From the NCBI RefSeq assembly GCF_009827655.1, contig NZ_WTYV01000001.1, positions 806,001-870,000 of the forward strand: 64,000 nt of DNA, given 5' to 3'. This DNA is from Alteraurantiacibacter buctensis (GTDB taxonomy: Bacteria > Pseudomonadota > Alphaproteobacteria > Sphingomonadales > Sphingomonadaceae). The notes beneath the pieces are model-generated. The model saw only the letters and a list, made by a program, of their open reading frames with translations. It was not told the DNA's origin and did no database searches. Numbering within the stretch: position 1 is the first letter of the stretch; each line of letters starts with the position of its first letter. Made by a program: the position numbers and the translations under genes. Positions 1-8,947 of the stretch are shown here, piece after piece.

Positions 1-298
1 CGATGCGGGCGTGGACATTGCCGATCCGCTCCGCCCGCTCAAGGTAGGCGGCGCCGGGGCGCTGCGAGAACAGTTCGGCCCAGTGTTCGATCTGCTTCGA
101 TCGCGCCAGGTCCATCTGCGGCTGGCCGGAGAACTTGGCCGCCAGCGCCGGCACCGTGCGCACCTTGGCATAGAAGCGGTCCAGTGCGGGGGGAGCCAGC
201 CGCGCCATGCGGCGGGCAATGCGGGGGAAACGGGCAATGTCATTCTGGTCGATGCCGAAAAAGTCGAGACGGTCTTCAACCGTGGTATCGTGGGCCAT
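1..298 (-). CDS. Globin-coupled sensor, N-terminal protoglobin domain (partial, runs off the window edge)
   Basis: Reading leftward from the ATG at 298-296, an open frame continues to base 1 (99 codons) without a stop. The translation begins MAHDTTVEDRLDFFGID and ends in IGNVHARI. That pattern, with short helices and an ERIGNVHARI segment, is typical of protoglobin domains that bind haem and sense oxygen at the front of chemoreceptors or diguanylate cyclases. The output domain lies outside the window, so chemoreceptor versus GGDEF enzyme cannot be decided. A long palindrome lies 57 bases upstream and may control it. The family call is from recalled resemblance. Confidence 0.7.
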   Translation of the reverse strand, partial: MAHDTTVEDRLDFFGIDQNDIARFPRIARRMARLAPPALDRFYAKVRTVPALAAKFSGQPQMDLARSKQIEHWAELFSQRPGAAYLERAERIGNVHARI

Positions 299-354
299 AG
301 CGGGTAAGCCTTGTAGTAGCAGACTACCCGGCTATATTAGAATCGCACTTCGGA

Positions 355-376
355 TACGTACGGAAGTCCGTACGTA
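355..376. promoter_or_regulatory. Perfect 10-bp inverted repeat, putative operator
   Basis: Two perfect 10-base arms (TACGTACGGA and TCCGTACGTA) flank a 2-base centre. The site lies between the end of the nitronate monooxygenase gene and the start of the globin-sensor gene. On the minus strand an AT-rich TAATAT, a possible -10, follows about 23 bases downstream of the palindrome, so a bound protein would cover the -35 region of the sensor promoter. A 22-bp palindrome of this form suits a TetR-type dimer, but no regulator is identified. Confidence 0.5.
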
Positions 377-392
377 ACTTCCCTTGGTCGTG

Positions 393-1403
393 TTACCGCC
401 CGGCCAACGCTGCCTCGCACTCGGTCATCAGCGTCTGGATGATCTGGGCGGCGGGTTCCTCGGCCTTGACCATGCCGACGGACTGGCCGGCCATCACGCT
501 GCCGTTCTCCACGTCACCATCGATCACCGCGCGGCGCAGGGCCCCGGCCCAGAAGCGTTCGATGCGCAGTTGCGCCTCGCCCATGTCGATGCTGCCCTGA
601 TCCAGCAGCAGGGCCACCTCGCGCTGCTTGGCGGCGAATTCCTCGGTGCCCTTGTTTTCCAGTGCCCGCACCGGGATCACCGGCAGGCGCGGATCGATCT
701 GCACCGACGCCACCGCGTTGCGGGCGCTGGCGCGGAAGAACATCTTCTTGAAATCGGGGTGGGCAATGCTTTCGGTGGCGCAGGCAAAGCGGGTGCCAAG
801 TTGCACGCCGCAGGCTCCCATCTGCAGGTAGCGCGCGATCATCTCGCCGGTGCCGATGCCGCCGGCGACGAACACCAGGTTGTCCTGCGCCAGTTCGGGC
901 AGGATTTCCTGCGCCAGCACGCTGGTGGATACCGGGCCGATGTGGCCGCCCGCCTCGCTGCCCTCGATCACCAGCGCGTCCGCGCCTGAACGCAGCAGCT
1001 TCTTGCCCAGCGCCAGCGTGGGGGCAAAGCAGATGACCTTGGCGCCGGTTTCCTTGATCGCTTCCACGCTGCCCTTGGGCGGCAGGCCGCCCGCCAGCAC
1101 CACGTGGCCCACCTGGTGCTTCGCGCAGACCGCAATCAGCGCGAACAGGTCCGGGTGCATGGTGATCAGGTTCACGCCGAAGGGCCTGGCGGTCAGCGCC
1201 CTGGTGGCGGCGATCTCGGTATCGAGCAGCTCGGGCGTCATCGCCCCGCAGGCAATCACGCCAAAGCCGCCGCCGTTGCTGATCGCGGCCACCAGGTTGC
1301 GCTCGGAAACCCAGCTCATCGCGCCGCACATGATGGCGGTTTCGGTGCCCAGGAAAGCGGCCCCGCGCGCCATCAGCGCGTCGGTGCGGGGAAACGCGGT
1401 CAA
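393..1403 (-). CDS. Nitronate monooxygenase (FMN-dependent, class I type)
   Basis: 336-residue TIM-barrel flavoprotein of the 2-nitropropane dioxygenase family, which oxidises nitronates such as propionate-3-nitronate. The motif EGSEAGGHIG carries the catalytic His expected in this family, and AGGIGTG fits the FMN phosphate loop. I place the start at TTG 1403-1401, which overlaps the lysC stop as TTGA and has GGAGA about 7 bases upstream. The alternative ATG at 1373 has no Shine-Dalgarno sequence and would drop the FPRTDALMARG segment, which I recall as conserved. It is translationally coupled to lysC. Confidence 0.85.
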   Translation of the reverse strand: MTAFPRTDALMARGAAFLGTETAIMCGAMSWVSERNLVAAISNGGGFGVIACGAMTPELLDTEIAATRALTARPFGVNLITMHPDLFALIAVCAKHQVGHVVLAGGLPPKGSVEAIKETGAKVICFAPTLALGKKLLRSGADALVIEGSEAGGHIGPVSTSVLAQEILPELAQDNLVFVAGGIGTGEMIARYLQMGACGVQLGTRFACATESIAHPDFKKMFFRASARNAVASVQIDPRLPVIPVRALENKGTEEFAAKQREVALLLDQGSIDMGEAQLRIERFWAGALRRAVIDGDVENGSVMAGQSVGMVKAEEPAAQIIQTLMTECEAALAGR

Positions 1404-2668
1404 GCGGCGGTCTCCACCGCGTCCAGACCATAGGCGGTGTGCAGCACGCGCACGGCCAGCTCGGTCTCGTCCTCGTCGATCAGCACGGAGATCTTGATCT
1501 CGCTGGTGGAGATCGCGTCCACGTTGATGCCGCGATCGGCCAGGGCCTTGAACATCGTGCTGGCCACGCCTGCGTGGCTGCGCATACCCACGCCCACGAC
1601 GCTGATCTTGGCCACCTTGTCGTCGCTGATCAGGCGGTAGAAACCGATCTGCTCCTTGCGCTCTTCCAGCATGGTCTGGGTGCGCAGCAGGTCGGACTTG
1701 GGCACGGTGAAGGTGACGTCGGTCTCGCCCTTGTCCTTGGCGATGTTCTGGATGATCATGTCCACGTTGATGCTGGCATCGGCCAGCGGACCGAAGATGT
1801 TGGCCACCGCGCCGGGCCGGTCGGGCACGCGGGTGAGGGTGATCTTGGCCTCGTTCTTGTCGGCGGCGATGCCGGTGATCAACTGGCGTTCCATGTCGGT
1901 TCCTTCCACTTCCTCGTCGCTGACGATCATCGTGCCCGGCAGGCTGTCGGCCGGCGGGGCGCCTTCCTCGATGAACGAGGAGAGCACCTGCACGCGCACC
2001 TTCTCCTTCATCGCCAGGCTGACCGAGCGGGTCTGCAGCACCTTCGAGCCGACCGAAGCCAGTTCGAGCATTTCTTCGTAGGTCACGTTCTTCAGCTTGC
2101 GGGCCTTGGCCACGATCCGCGGGTCGGTGGTGTAGACCCCGTCCACGTCGGTATAGATGTCGCACCGGTCAGCCTTCAGCGCGGCGGCCACGGCCACGGC
2201 CGAAGTGTCCGATCCGCCGCGACCCAGAGTGGTCACGCGGCCGGCGGGGGAAATGCCCTGGAAACCGGGAATCACGGCAATCTCGCCCGCCTGCATGGAA
2301 GCCACCAGCGCGGGCGCGTCGATTTCCTCGATGCGGGCCTTGGCGTGGGCGTCATCGCTCCTGATCGGCACCTGCCAGCCCAGCCAGCTGCGCGCCTTGC
2401 AGCCCATCGCCTGCAGGGTCAGCGCCAGCAGGCCGGAAGTCACCTGTTCGCCCGACGCCACCACCACGTCGTATTCGGCGGGATCGTAGAGCGGATTGGC
2501 CTCGCGGCAGAAGTTCACCAGCCGGTCGGTCTCGCCCGCCATGGCGGAGACGACCACGGCCACCTCATCACCCCGCGCGGCTTGCGCGCGCACGATATTG
2601 GCCACGCGCCGGATGCGCTCGGTCCCGGCCATGGAGGTGCCGCCGAATTTCATCACGATACGGGCCAC
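1400..2668 (-). CDS. lysC: Aspartokinase
   Basis: 422 residues. It phosphorylates aspartate, the first step towards lysine, threonine, methionine and diaminopimelate. The N-terminal kinase domain opens with KFGGTS (residues 7-12), and two ACT-type regulatory domains occupy roughly the last 150 residues, the usual site of feedback inhibition. Length and layout match the monofunctional alpha/beta class. The start is GTG with AAGGA upstream. The gene is divergent from ubiG across 55 bases. An internal start for a separate beta subunit is possible but I could not confirm one. Confidence 0.95.
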   Translation of the reverse strand: MARIVMKFGGTSMAGTERIRRVANIVRAQAARGDEVAVVVSAMAGETDRLVNFCREANPLYDPAEYDVVVASGEQVTSGLLALTLQAMGCKARSWLGWQVPIRSDDAHAKARIEEIDAPALVASMQAGEIAVIPGFQGISPAGRVTTLGRGGSDTSAVAVAAALKADRCDIYTDVDGVYTTDPRIVAKARKLKNVTYEEMLELASVGSKVLQTRSVSLAMKEKVRVQVLSSFIEEGAPPADSLPGTMIVSDEEVEGTDMERQLITGIAADKNEAKITLTRVPDRPGAVANIFGPLADASINVDMIIQNIAKDKGETDVTFTVPKSDLLRTQTMLEERKEQIGFYRLISDDKVAKISVVGVGMRSHAGVASTMFKALADRGINVDAISTSEIKISVLIDEDETELAVRVLHTAYGLDAVETAA

Positions 2669-2723
2669 GGGGCTGCTATCCTTGCTGCTGGTCTGGAATC
2701 ACGCGCGCTGTTAGGGGTGCTGC

Positions 2724-3461
2724 ATGGCTGATGCAACTGTAGCAAGTGAAACCATCCGCGCCAGCGAGGCCGCACACTTCGGCAAGCTGGCGGCAGACTG
2801 GTGGAATCCCGCCGGTTCCAGCGCCATGCTGCACAGGCTGAACCCGGTGCGCCTTTCTTTCATCCGCGCGGCGATTGACCTGCACTGGGGCGGCGATGTG
2901 CGTGGCATCAGGCCGCTGGAGGGCAAGCGCGCGCTGGACGTGGGCTGCGGCGCGGGCCTGCTGTGCGAACCGCTGGCCCGGCTGGGGGCGCAGGTTACCG
3001 GCGTGGACGCGGCGGAAGAGAACGTGGCCGCCGCCACCCACCATGCCGTGGGTGCGGGCCTGCCTGTCACCTATCACCATGGCGAGCTGGCAGCGCTGGC
3101 GCTGGGCCGGTTCGACCTTGTCACCTGCATGGAAGTGATCGAGCACGTGGCCGACAAGGCGCTGTTCGTGGCCCAACTGGCCGATCATGTGGCTGATGGG
3201 GGGTTGCTGGTCATGTCCACCCCCAACCGCACCGCGCGCAGCCGCGTGCTGCTGGTGGAAGGGGCCGAAGCGCTGGGCATGGTCCCGCGCGGCACCCACC
3301 ACTGGGACGATTTCGTCACGCCCCACGAACTGCGCGATCTGTTGGCCGATGCGGGCCTGGTAATGGGCGAGCCGCAGGGCATCGCCTGGACCCCGGCAAA
3401 AGGCCTGCACCTGTCCGCCGACATGGCGCTGAACTACATCGTCACCGCGCAGGCCGGATGA
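2724..3461 (+). CDS. ubiG: Ubiquinone biosynthesis O-methyltransferase
   Basis: 245-residue SAM-dependent methyltransferase that carries out both O-methylations in ubiquinone synthesis. The N-terminal FGKLAADWWNPAG segment is a UbiG hallmark, LDVGCGAGLL (71-80) is the SAM-binding motif I, and MEVIEHV follows at the position of the post-II motif. Length is normal. It is divergent from lysC and followed 7 bases later by the bestrophin-like gene. Confidence 0.93.
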   Translation: MADATVASETIRASEAAHFGKLAADWWNPAGSSAMLHRLNPVRLSFIRAAIDLHWGGDVRGIRPLEGKRALDVGCGAGLLCEPLARLGAQVTGVDAAEENVAAATHHAVGAGLPVTYHHGELAALALGRFDLVTCMEVIEHVADKALFVAQLADHVADGGLLVMSTPNRTARSRVLLVEGAEALGMVPRGTHHWDDFVTPHELRDLLADAGLVMGEPQGIAWTPAKGLHLSADMALNYIVTAQAG

Positions 3462-3468
3462 GCGCGCC

Positions 3469-4371
3469 GTGATCCTGCGCGACAAGCCGGGCTTCATGCA
3501 ACTGGCCTTTGCCGTGCGCGGATCGATCGTGCCGGTCATCGCCCCGCAGGTGCTGGGCCTGGCCGCTTTTGCCGCGCTGGTGGTGTGGGCAGACCGGCAC
3601 CTGGCCACCTTCCCGGAGATCGAGGCCACCCCTTTCACCGTGTTCGGCATCGCCCTGTCGCTGTTCCTCGGCTTCCGCAACAATGCTGCCTACGACCGCT
3701 GGTGGGAGGCGAGGAAGCTGTGGGGCGGACTACTGGCCGACCTGAGGAGCTTCGCCCGCGAGACCGAGCTGTTTTTGGCCAGCGAGGCGGACCGGGCGCG
3801 GGCCTTGCGGCTGGCGCTCGCCTTCATGCACCTGCACCGCGCGATGGCCCGCCGCCTGCCCGACGATGCAACAGCGCGGACGGCGGCCGGCCGGGCCGGG
3901 CTGTCCGCCGATGGACCGCTGCCGCGCCCCTGTGCTGCGCTGGATTCGATTGCCACCCTGCTGGCCAACGCCCGCAGAGATGGCACGCTTGACGGCTATG
4001 GCGCCAGAGCGCTGGCCGAGCGGCTGGCCAGCATCACGCTGGGCCAGGCCGGCGCCGAGCGGATTGCCCGCACCCCGCTGCCCTATGTCTATTCGCTGCT
4101 GATCTACCGCACGACGTATCTCTATTGCCTGCTGCTGCCGCTGGCGCTGGTGGGGCCGGCGGGCTGGCTGGCCCCGCTGTTCGTGGGCATCGTGGCCTAT
4201 GTGTTCCTGGGCCTGGCCGAGGTGACCGAAGACCTGGCCCACCCCTTCGGCAACACGCCCAACGCCCTGCCGCTGGATGCGATCTGCCGCACGGCGGAGA
4301 TCAGCCTGGCCCCGCACCTGGGCGAGGAGCCGCCGCAGCCGCTGGCGCCGGTGGACTATTATCTCAGTTGA
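3469..4371 (+). CDS. Bestrophin-like membrane channel (RFP-TM/YneE family)
   Basis: 300 residues starting at GTG. The N-terminal KPGFMQL, the hydrophobic span at about 21-42, FRNNAAYDRWWEARKLWGG, and the later YSLLIYRTTYLYCLLLPLAL and PLFVGIVAYVFLGL segments are the layout of bacterial bestrophin homologues, which form pentameric ion channels (KpBest-like, cation or anion selective). It probably shares a transcript with ubiG. Ion specificity cannot be read from the sequence. Confidence 0.88.
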   Translation: MILRDKPGFMQLAFAVRGSIVPVIAPQVLGLAAFAALVVWADRHLATFPEIEATPFTVFGIALSLFLGFRNNAAYDRWWEARKLWGGLLADLRSFARETELFLASEADRARALRLALAFMHLHRAMARRLPDDATARTAAGRAGLSADGPLPRPCAALDSIATLLANARRDGTLDGYGARALAERLASITLGQAGAERIARTPLPYVYSLLIYRTTYLYCLLLPLALVGPAGWLAPLFVGIVAYVFLGLAEVTEDLAHPFGNTPNALPLDAICRTAEISLAPHLGEEPPQPLAPVDYYLS

Positions 4372-4386
4372 GTGCGGCTGCCTCGA

Positions 4387-5445
4387 TCAAAGGCAGATGT
4401 AGTTCCGGTTTTCGTTGAGGACCGCCCGCCCCCAGCCCGGCTGGTCGGTAAAAGCACCATCCACCCGCGCCCTGGCAAGTGCTTCCCAGATCAGGTTGGA
4501 ACAGGCTGCGTTAATGGGCGCCGTTTCCTCACCCGATCCGCGCGCCCAAAGGGGTGCGAAAACCCGCTCTTGCCTGACCGTCCAGCCATGAACGAGGAGC
4601 CCCGCTGCATGGGCACGATCCGTCAGGCCGGTCGATTCTCCGTAATCCTGCAGCAGCAACGCCAGTTCCGCCCCGATGCCATCGGCATATCTCGCCAAGT
4701 CCGCCAGCCCCTGCGCCGTCAGCATATCGGCATATGTCACCCCCAGCCGGTCGGCTGGGCCACCTTGCGCCGAGACCAGCTGCACCAGCCGCAGCTCGGT
4801 CATTTGGTTCAGGCGCGGCAGGGTGTCGGCCTCGAAGCTCTGGATGAACACCGGATCGTCGGCGCTGCGATAGCCTGCCGCGTGCAACTGCCCGACCAGC
4901 GTGGCCGCAGTGTCATGGCCGATGCTCGCAAAGTAGTGCGAATGCTTGAGTTCCGGGTAAAGGCCTATCCGCCGCCCCGTCTCCGCCTCCTTGGCGCGCA
5001 CCAGGGCGATGATCTCGGCCAGAGTGGGCACCTGCCACAGACCATCGAACCGCGTGTTGGCCACCCGCACCTGCGGCAGCCGCTCGCGGGCGCGCAGGGT
5101 GCGCAGTTCGGCCAGGGTGAAGTCTTCGGTGAACCAGCCGGTCACCTGTTCGCCATCGATCACCTTGGTGGAGCGCCGGTCGGCAAATTCGGGCCGTTCG
5201 GCCACGTCGGTGGTGCCGGAAATCTCGTTCTCGTGCCGCGCCACCAGCACGCCGTCCTTCGTCGGCACAAGATCCGGCTCGATGTAGTCGGCGCCCTGGT
5301 CGATCGCCCGTTCATAGGCGGCAAGGGTATGCTCGGGCCGCTCGCCGCTGGCTCCGCGATGGGCGATGATCAGCATGGCACGCTCCTCCTGCGCCAAGGC
5401 TGGCATGGTGAGGCACACGGCTGCAAGGGCAAGCAGCCACCTCAC
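4387..5445 (-). CDS. Exported glycerophosphodiester phosphodiesterase
   Basis: 352 residues with an N-terminal signal peptide (RWLLALAAVCLTMPALAQ). The mature part begins LIIAHRGASGERPEHTLAAYERAIDQGADYIEPDLVPTKD: the HRG, the E(P)HT and the E-D pair are the metal and catalytic residues of GlpQ-type enzymes that hydrolyse glycerophosphodiesters to glycerol-3-phosphate. I chose the GTG at 5445, which overlaps the upstream stop as GTGA; an ATG at 5463 is possible. It is the last gene of the ruvC-to-GDPD series. Confidence 0.9.
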   Translation of the reverse strand: MRWLLALAAVCLTMPALAQEERAMLIIAHRGASGERPEHTLAAYERAIDQGADYIEPDLVPTKDGVLVARHENEISGTTDVAERPEFADRRSTKVIDGEQVTGWFTEDFTLAELRTLRARERLPQVRVANTRFDGLWQVPTLAEIIALVRAKEAETGRRIGLYPELKHSHYFASIGHDTAATLVGQLHAAGYRSADDPVFIQSFEADTLPRLNQMTELRLVQLVSAQGGPADRLGVTYADMLTAQGLADLARYADGIGAELALLLQDYGESTGLTDRAHAAGLLVHGWTVRQERVFAPLWARGSGEETAPINAACSNLIWEALARARVDGAFTDQPGWGRAVLNENRNYICL

Positions 5446-5786
5446 CCCAGCGCCCGCTCCCATTCGGCCACGTCGAACCCCACCAGCAGGCCGCCGGGAT
5501 GTTCCGCCACCGGGCGCTTGATCAGGCTCGGCTGGCTGACCATCAGGCCCGCCGGGTCGCTGTCCGCCTGTGCCCGCTCGGCATCCGACAGCTTGCGGAA
5601 GGTAGTGCCCCGGCGGTTGAGCACCGTGTCGACGCCCTTGGCCGCAATCCACCCTGCAACCTTGCCCGCATCGGCCCCTTCCTTCTTGTAGTCATGGAAG
5701 GTGTAGGCAAGGCCGCGCCCGTCCAGCCACGTGCGGGCCTTCTTCACGGTGTCGCAGTTGGGAATGCCGTAGAGCGCGATGGTCAT
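5442..5786 (-). CDS. ArsC/Spx-family reductase-like protein
   Basis: 114 residues of thioredoxin-like fold. It opens with ALYGIPNCDTVKKARTWLDGRG, where the single Cys in PNCDTVKKA matches the YffB/Spx group of the ArsC family; LIKRPV matches the conserved region near the second active-site element. The function of the YffB-like branch is uncertain (glutathione-dependent thiol reductase rather than arsenate reductase). The start overlaps the upstream stop as ATGA. Confidence 0.87.
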   Translation of the reverse strand: MTIALYGIPNCDTVKKARTWLDGRGLAYTFHDYKKEGADAGKVAGWIAAKGVDTVLNRRGTTFRKLSDAERAQADSDPAGLMVSQPSLIKRPVAEHPGGLLVGFDVAEWERALG

Positions 5787-6097
5787 GCCTGATCCTTGTG
5801 CGTGAACGTGTGTAGGCGCGGATTGTTACACCCGAACAGCGTGTAATCCGCATACCATTCAGTGCGGCCCTGCCCCTGCACGGCCAGGTGTTCGGCTTGC
5901 CGACCCCAGGCGCGTGCGCTGCCCTCGTCTGCCCATTGCGACAGGGCGACCACCTCGCCATCGGCGGCGACATAGGACTTGAAGCTCAGGAACCCGGGCT
6001 GGGCGGCGGCCAGCTCCTCCATCCGGTCGGCGGCGAGGGCATAGGCCTGCTGGTCGATCCCGGCGCGCTTGCGGTTGCGGAAGACGACCAGATACAT
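5783..6097 (-). CDS. Antibiotic biosynthesis monooxygenase (ABM) domain protein
   Basis: 104 residues forming a single ferredoxin-like ABM domain ([44 protein letters not shown]). The family includes small cofactor-free monooxygenases and haem-degrading enzymes; no specific substrate can be given. The start shares bases with the ruvC stop (TGATG), so it is co-translated with ruvC. Confidence 0.8.
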   Translation of the reverse strand: MYLVVFRNRKRAGIDQQAYALAADRMEELAAAQPGFLSFKSYVAADGEVVALSQWADEGSARAWGRQAEHLAVQGQGRTEWYADYTLFGCNNPRLHTFTHKDQA

Positions 6098-6570
6098 CAG
6101 CGCCGCTTCAGGTGCGCGTCCGCAATGGCCACGGCCAGGGCATCGGCCGCATCGGCCCCGGCCAGGTGCACGCCGGGCAGCAGCACCTTCAGCATGGCCT
6201 GCACCTGCGCCTTTTCCGCCGCGCCGGTGCCCACCACGGCCTTCTTCACCAGCCGCGCCGCATGTTCGTTGACGGCAAGGCCCGCCGCCCCGCAGGCCGC
6301 CAGCACCGCGCCGCGCGCCTGCGCCAGCTTCAGGGTGCTCTGCGGGTTCTTGTTGAGGAAGACTTCCTCGGCAGCGGCCCGGTCTGGCCGGTATTCGGCA
6401 ATCACCGCCGCCAGCGCACTCTGCAAGTGCGACAGGCGGGCTGGCATGGTGGCAGCCGGATCGGACTTGATCTGGCCATTGGCCACATGGCTCAGCAGGG
6501 CCCCCTCGCTGCGCACCAGCCCCCAGCCGGTGCAGGAGAGCGAGGGGTCGAGGCCGAGGATCAGGGTCAC
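6097..6570 (-). CDS. ruvC: Holliday junction resolvase RuvC
   Basis: 157 residues. It resolves Holliday junctions together with Ruv[17 protein letters not shown] carries the first catalytic Asp, [23 protein letters not shown] the Glu, and [16 protein letters not shown] the last Asp pair. The GTG start at 6570 directly follows a purine-rich GGGAGGGGGA. ruvA and ruvB are not next to it; its neighbour upstream is yebC. A copy of a REP-like palindrome overlaps its ribosome binding site. Confidence 0.93.
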   Translation of the reverse strand: MTLILGLDPSLSCTGWGLVRSEGALLSHVANGQIKSDPAATMPARLSHLQSALAAVIAEYRPDRAAAEEVFLNKNPQSTLKLAQARGAVLAACGAAGLAVNEHAARLVKKAVVGTGAAEKAQVQAMLKVLLPGVHLAGADAADALAVAIADAHLKRR

Positions 6571-6596
6571 TCCCCCTCCCGCAAGCGGCAGGGGAG
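6570..6596. repeat. Imperfect copy of a short palindromic REP-like element
   Basis: The stretch between yebC and ruvC folds into a GC-rich hairpin and shares CCGCTTGCGGGAGGGG (minus strand) with the perfect palindrome at 24460-24481. It covers the ruvC Shine-Dalgarno region and could therefore affect ruvC translation. The element type is inferred from two copies in this window only. Confidence 0.45.
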
Positions 6597-6601
6597 CACG
6601 A

Positions 6602-7345
6602 TCAACCCAGCTTCTCCATGATCTCGTCGGAAATCTCGTAGTTCCCCCACACGGTCTGCACGTCGTCATCGTCGTCCAGCGTGTCGACCAGCTTGAGCAG
6701 GGTGCCGGCCTGGGCTTCGTCCACTGCCACGGTCAGGCTGGGCTTCCACGCAAGCTTGACGTTGTCGGCGGCACCAAGCGCCTTTTCCAGTTCGTTTGCC
6801 ACGCCATGCAGGGCATCGGCTGCGGTCCAGATGGTGTGCCCGTCCTCGGAGCTTTCGACGTCCTCGGCACCCGCCTCGATGGCGGCTTCCAGCACCTTTT
6901 CCTCGTCACCTACGCTGGCGGGATACTCGATCATGCCCAGCCGCTCGAACCCGTGGGACACCGAGCCTTCGGAGCCCAGGTTGCCGCCGTTCTTGGAGAA
7001 GGCCGTGCGCACGTTGGTGGCGGTGCGATTGCGGTTGTCTGTCAGCGCTTCCACGATCAGCGCCACGCCGCCCGGGCCATAGCCCTCGTAGCGGACCTCC
7101 ACATAGTCCTCGCCACCCGCAGCGCTGGCCTTGTCGATCGCGCGCTGGATGTTGTCCTTGGGCATGGACTGGGCCTTCGCCGCGTTCACCGCCAGCCGCA
7201 GGCGCGGGTTCATGTCCGGATCGGGCGCACCCATCTTGGCCGCCACGGTGATTTCGCGGCTGAGCTTGGAGAAGAGGTTGGAACGCTTCTTATCCTGCGC
7301 ACCCTTGCGGTGCATGATGTTCTTGAACTTGGAATGGCCTGCCAT
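6602..7345 (-). CDS. yebC: YebC/PmpR-family protein (TACO1-like)
   Basis: 247 residues, full length. The start [28 protein letters not shown] is the family signature, followed by [23 protein letters not shown] and GGNLG. The family has been described as a DNA-binding transcription regulator and as a ribosome-associated factor helping translation of proline stretches, as mitochondrial TACO1 does. It lies upstream of ruvC, the classical arrangement in many bacteria. Confidence 0.95.
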   Translation of the reverse strand: MAGHSKFKNIMHRKGAQDKKRSNLFSKLSREITVAAKMGAPDPDMNPRLRLAVNAAKAQSMPKDNIQRAIDKASAAGGEDYVEVRYEGYGPGGVALIVEALTDNRNRTATNVRTAFSKNGGNLGSEGSVSHGFERLGMIEYPASVGDEEKVLEAAIEAGAEDVESSEDGHTIWTAADALHGVANELEKALGAADNVKLAWKPSLTVAVDEAQAGTLLKLVDTLDDDDDVQTVWGNYEISDEIMEKLG

Positions 7346-7445
7346 GGGATCGCTTCTGTTGGCTGCAAGTGAAGTTGCGCGCGGCCTAGCCCAGCCGCGC
7401 GCCCGCTTCAATATGCCAGCAGCCTGAAGTGGTCCGGGTCAGCAC

Positions 7446-7682
7446 TCAGCCGAGGCCGAGCGCGTTCTTGTAGGTTTCCAGCACCAGTTCCATCTCGTTG
7501 CGGTCATCCGGCTTCATCTTCCGCAGGCGGACCACCTGGCGCATGATCTTGGGGTCATAGCCCACGGCCTTGGCCTCGGCGTAAACGTCGCGGATGTCGT
7601 CGGCGATGCCCTTCTTTTCTTCCTCGAGGCGTTCGATACGCTCAATCAGCAGGCGCAGGCGGTCGTCGGTGGCATTGGCCAT
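7446..7682 (-). CDS. GapR-like nucleoid-associated protein (DUF2312)
   Basis: 78 residues, mostly coiled coil ([40 protein letters not shown] written in parts: [22 protein letters not shown]). This is the DUF2312 family; its Caulobacter member GapR binds overtwisted DNA ahead of polymerases and helps replication. Length is normal. It stands alone between yebC and the divergent TIR gene. Confidence 0.92.
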   Translation of the reverse strand: MANATDDRLRLLIERIERLEEEKKGIADDIRDVYAEAKAVGYDPKIMRQVVRLRKMKPDDRNEMELVLETYKNALGLG

Positions 7683-7865
7683 GAAAGGTCTCTCCGTCGG
7701 GAATCAGCAGAATCGGTTGGCCGCTCCGATAAGGTGCTAAGCGGATTCGGGCAAAGGGGGGCGCAGGCTTTTTGTCCACACGCCGTTCCTGACCGCACAT
7801 GTCATTTGCGCGGACGCCGGTTGAGGGTATGGTCCGGCCCGAACGAACTGTCCGGGGGGATGGAT

Positions 7866-8936
7866 ATGGTCGACGTCTTCATTTCGTATTCGCGCACCAA
7901 CAAGGATCGCGTCAGCCAGATCGCCCGCGCAATCGAGCATGCGGGCTATGAAGTGTGGTGGGATGCCGAGCTGCCTCCGCACCAGTCCTATGGTGACGTG
8001 ATCACCGCCAAGATCCAGATGGCCAAGGCCGCCGTGGTGGTCTGGTCGGCCGAGGCTGCCGCCAGCGAATGGGTGCGCGCCGAGGCCGACGTGGCGCGCA
8101 ACCAGAAGAAGCTGGTGCAGACCGCGCTGGGCGACATCACCCCGCCGCTGCCGTTCAACCAGATCCAGTATGCCAACCTGGGCGACTGGAACGGCGAGCA
8201 GGACCATCCCGAATGGCGCAAGGTCAAGGCCAGCCTGGCCGACCTGTGCGGCCCGCGCGACGCGCGCGAGGGCGGGCCGGCCTATCCCTTCCCGCCAGCA
8301 CCCCCGGCAGAACCCGCAGCCGCGCGGCCCGCGCCGGTGGCCGCAGCGGCCATGGTGGCCTCGCCCGCAGCCGCGCCCGCAGGCGGCAACGGGGCCGCCG
8401 TACCCCGCAGCGGCGGGGTGCCGGTGCCCGTGGTGGTCGGCGGCCTGGTGGCCCTGCTGGGCCTGGCCGGGGCCGCCTGGTGGGTCAGCAGCAGCGGCGC
8501 AAAGGGCGACGAGGCGGATCCGACCGAGGAGGTCGCCGGCGCCGATGGCGAGGCGCAGGCCCTGGTAGCCGCCCCGTCAGCAACTCCGTCGAGCGCGCCC
8601 ACACCCACCCCGTCAGCCCCGCCGCCCGCGCCCGTGCAGCAGGCCCAGGCCGCGCCGCCGCCGCAGCAGCAACAGCAGTACAACCGCGACGTGCGCCTCA
8701 TCAACCAGAGCGGCGATACCATCATGTACTTGCGCTGGTCGGATGCCAACCAGTCTGACTACGGCGCGGACCGGCTTGGGTCGGACGTGCTGGGCAACGG
8801 CGAATACTGGGACGTGACCATCGACGATGGCACCGGGGCCTGCACCTATGACCTGATGGCCACCACCGCCGGAGGGCGCAACATTGCCCGCAACGGGGTG
8901 AACGTCTGCGCGGTATCCTCCGTCACCTTCAACTGA
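7866..8936 (+). CDS. Membrane-anchored TIR-domain protein
   Basis: 356 residues. Residues 1-130 form a TIR domain: DVFISYSRTNKD at the start, YEVWWDAELPPHQSY, and SEWVRAEA (67-74), whose E73 is at the place of the catalytic Glu of TIR NADases. A Pro/Ala-rich linker follows, then one hydrophobic span (about 185-207), a second Pro/Gln-rich linker, and a beta-rich C-terminal domain (about 271-356) with two Cys. The C-terminal domain is probably outside the inner membrane and the TIR domain inside. I chose ATG 7866 because GGGGGG lies 6 bases before it; ATG 7860 is the alternative. The cyclase gene follows 11 bases later, so the two form an operon. The role is inferred, not known. Confidence 0.82.
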   Translation: MVDVFISYSRTNKDRVSQIARAIEHAGYEVWWDAELPPHQSYGDVITAKIQMAKAAVVVWSAEAAASEWVRAEADVARNQKKLVQTALGDITPPLPFNQIQYANLGDWNGEQDHPEWRKVKASLADLCGPRDAREGGPAYPFPPAPPAEPAAARPAPVAAAAMVASPAAAPAGGNGAAVPRSGGVPVPVVVGGLVALLGLAGAAWWVSSSGAKGDEADPTEEVAGADGEAQALVAAPSATPSSAPTPTPSAPPPAPVQQAQAAPPPQQQQQYNRDVRLINQSGDTIMYLRWSDANQSDYGADRLGSDVLGNGEYWDVTIDDGTGACTYDLMATTAGGRNIARNGVNVCAVSSVTFN

Positions 8937-8947
8937 GGGCCGGTCGC

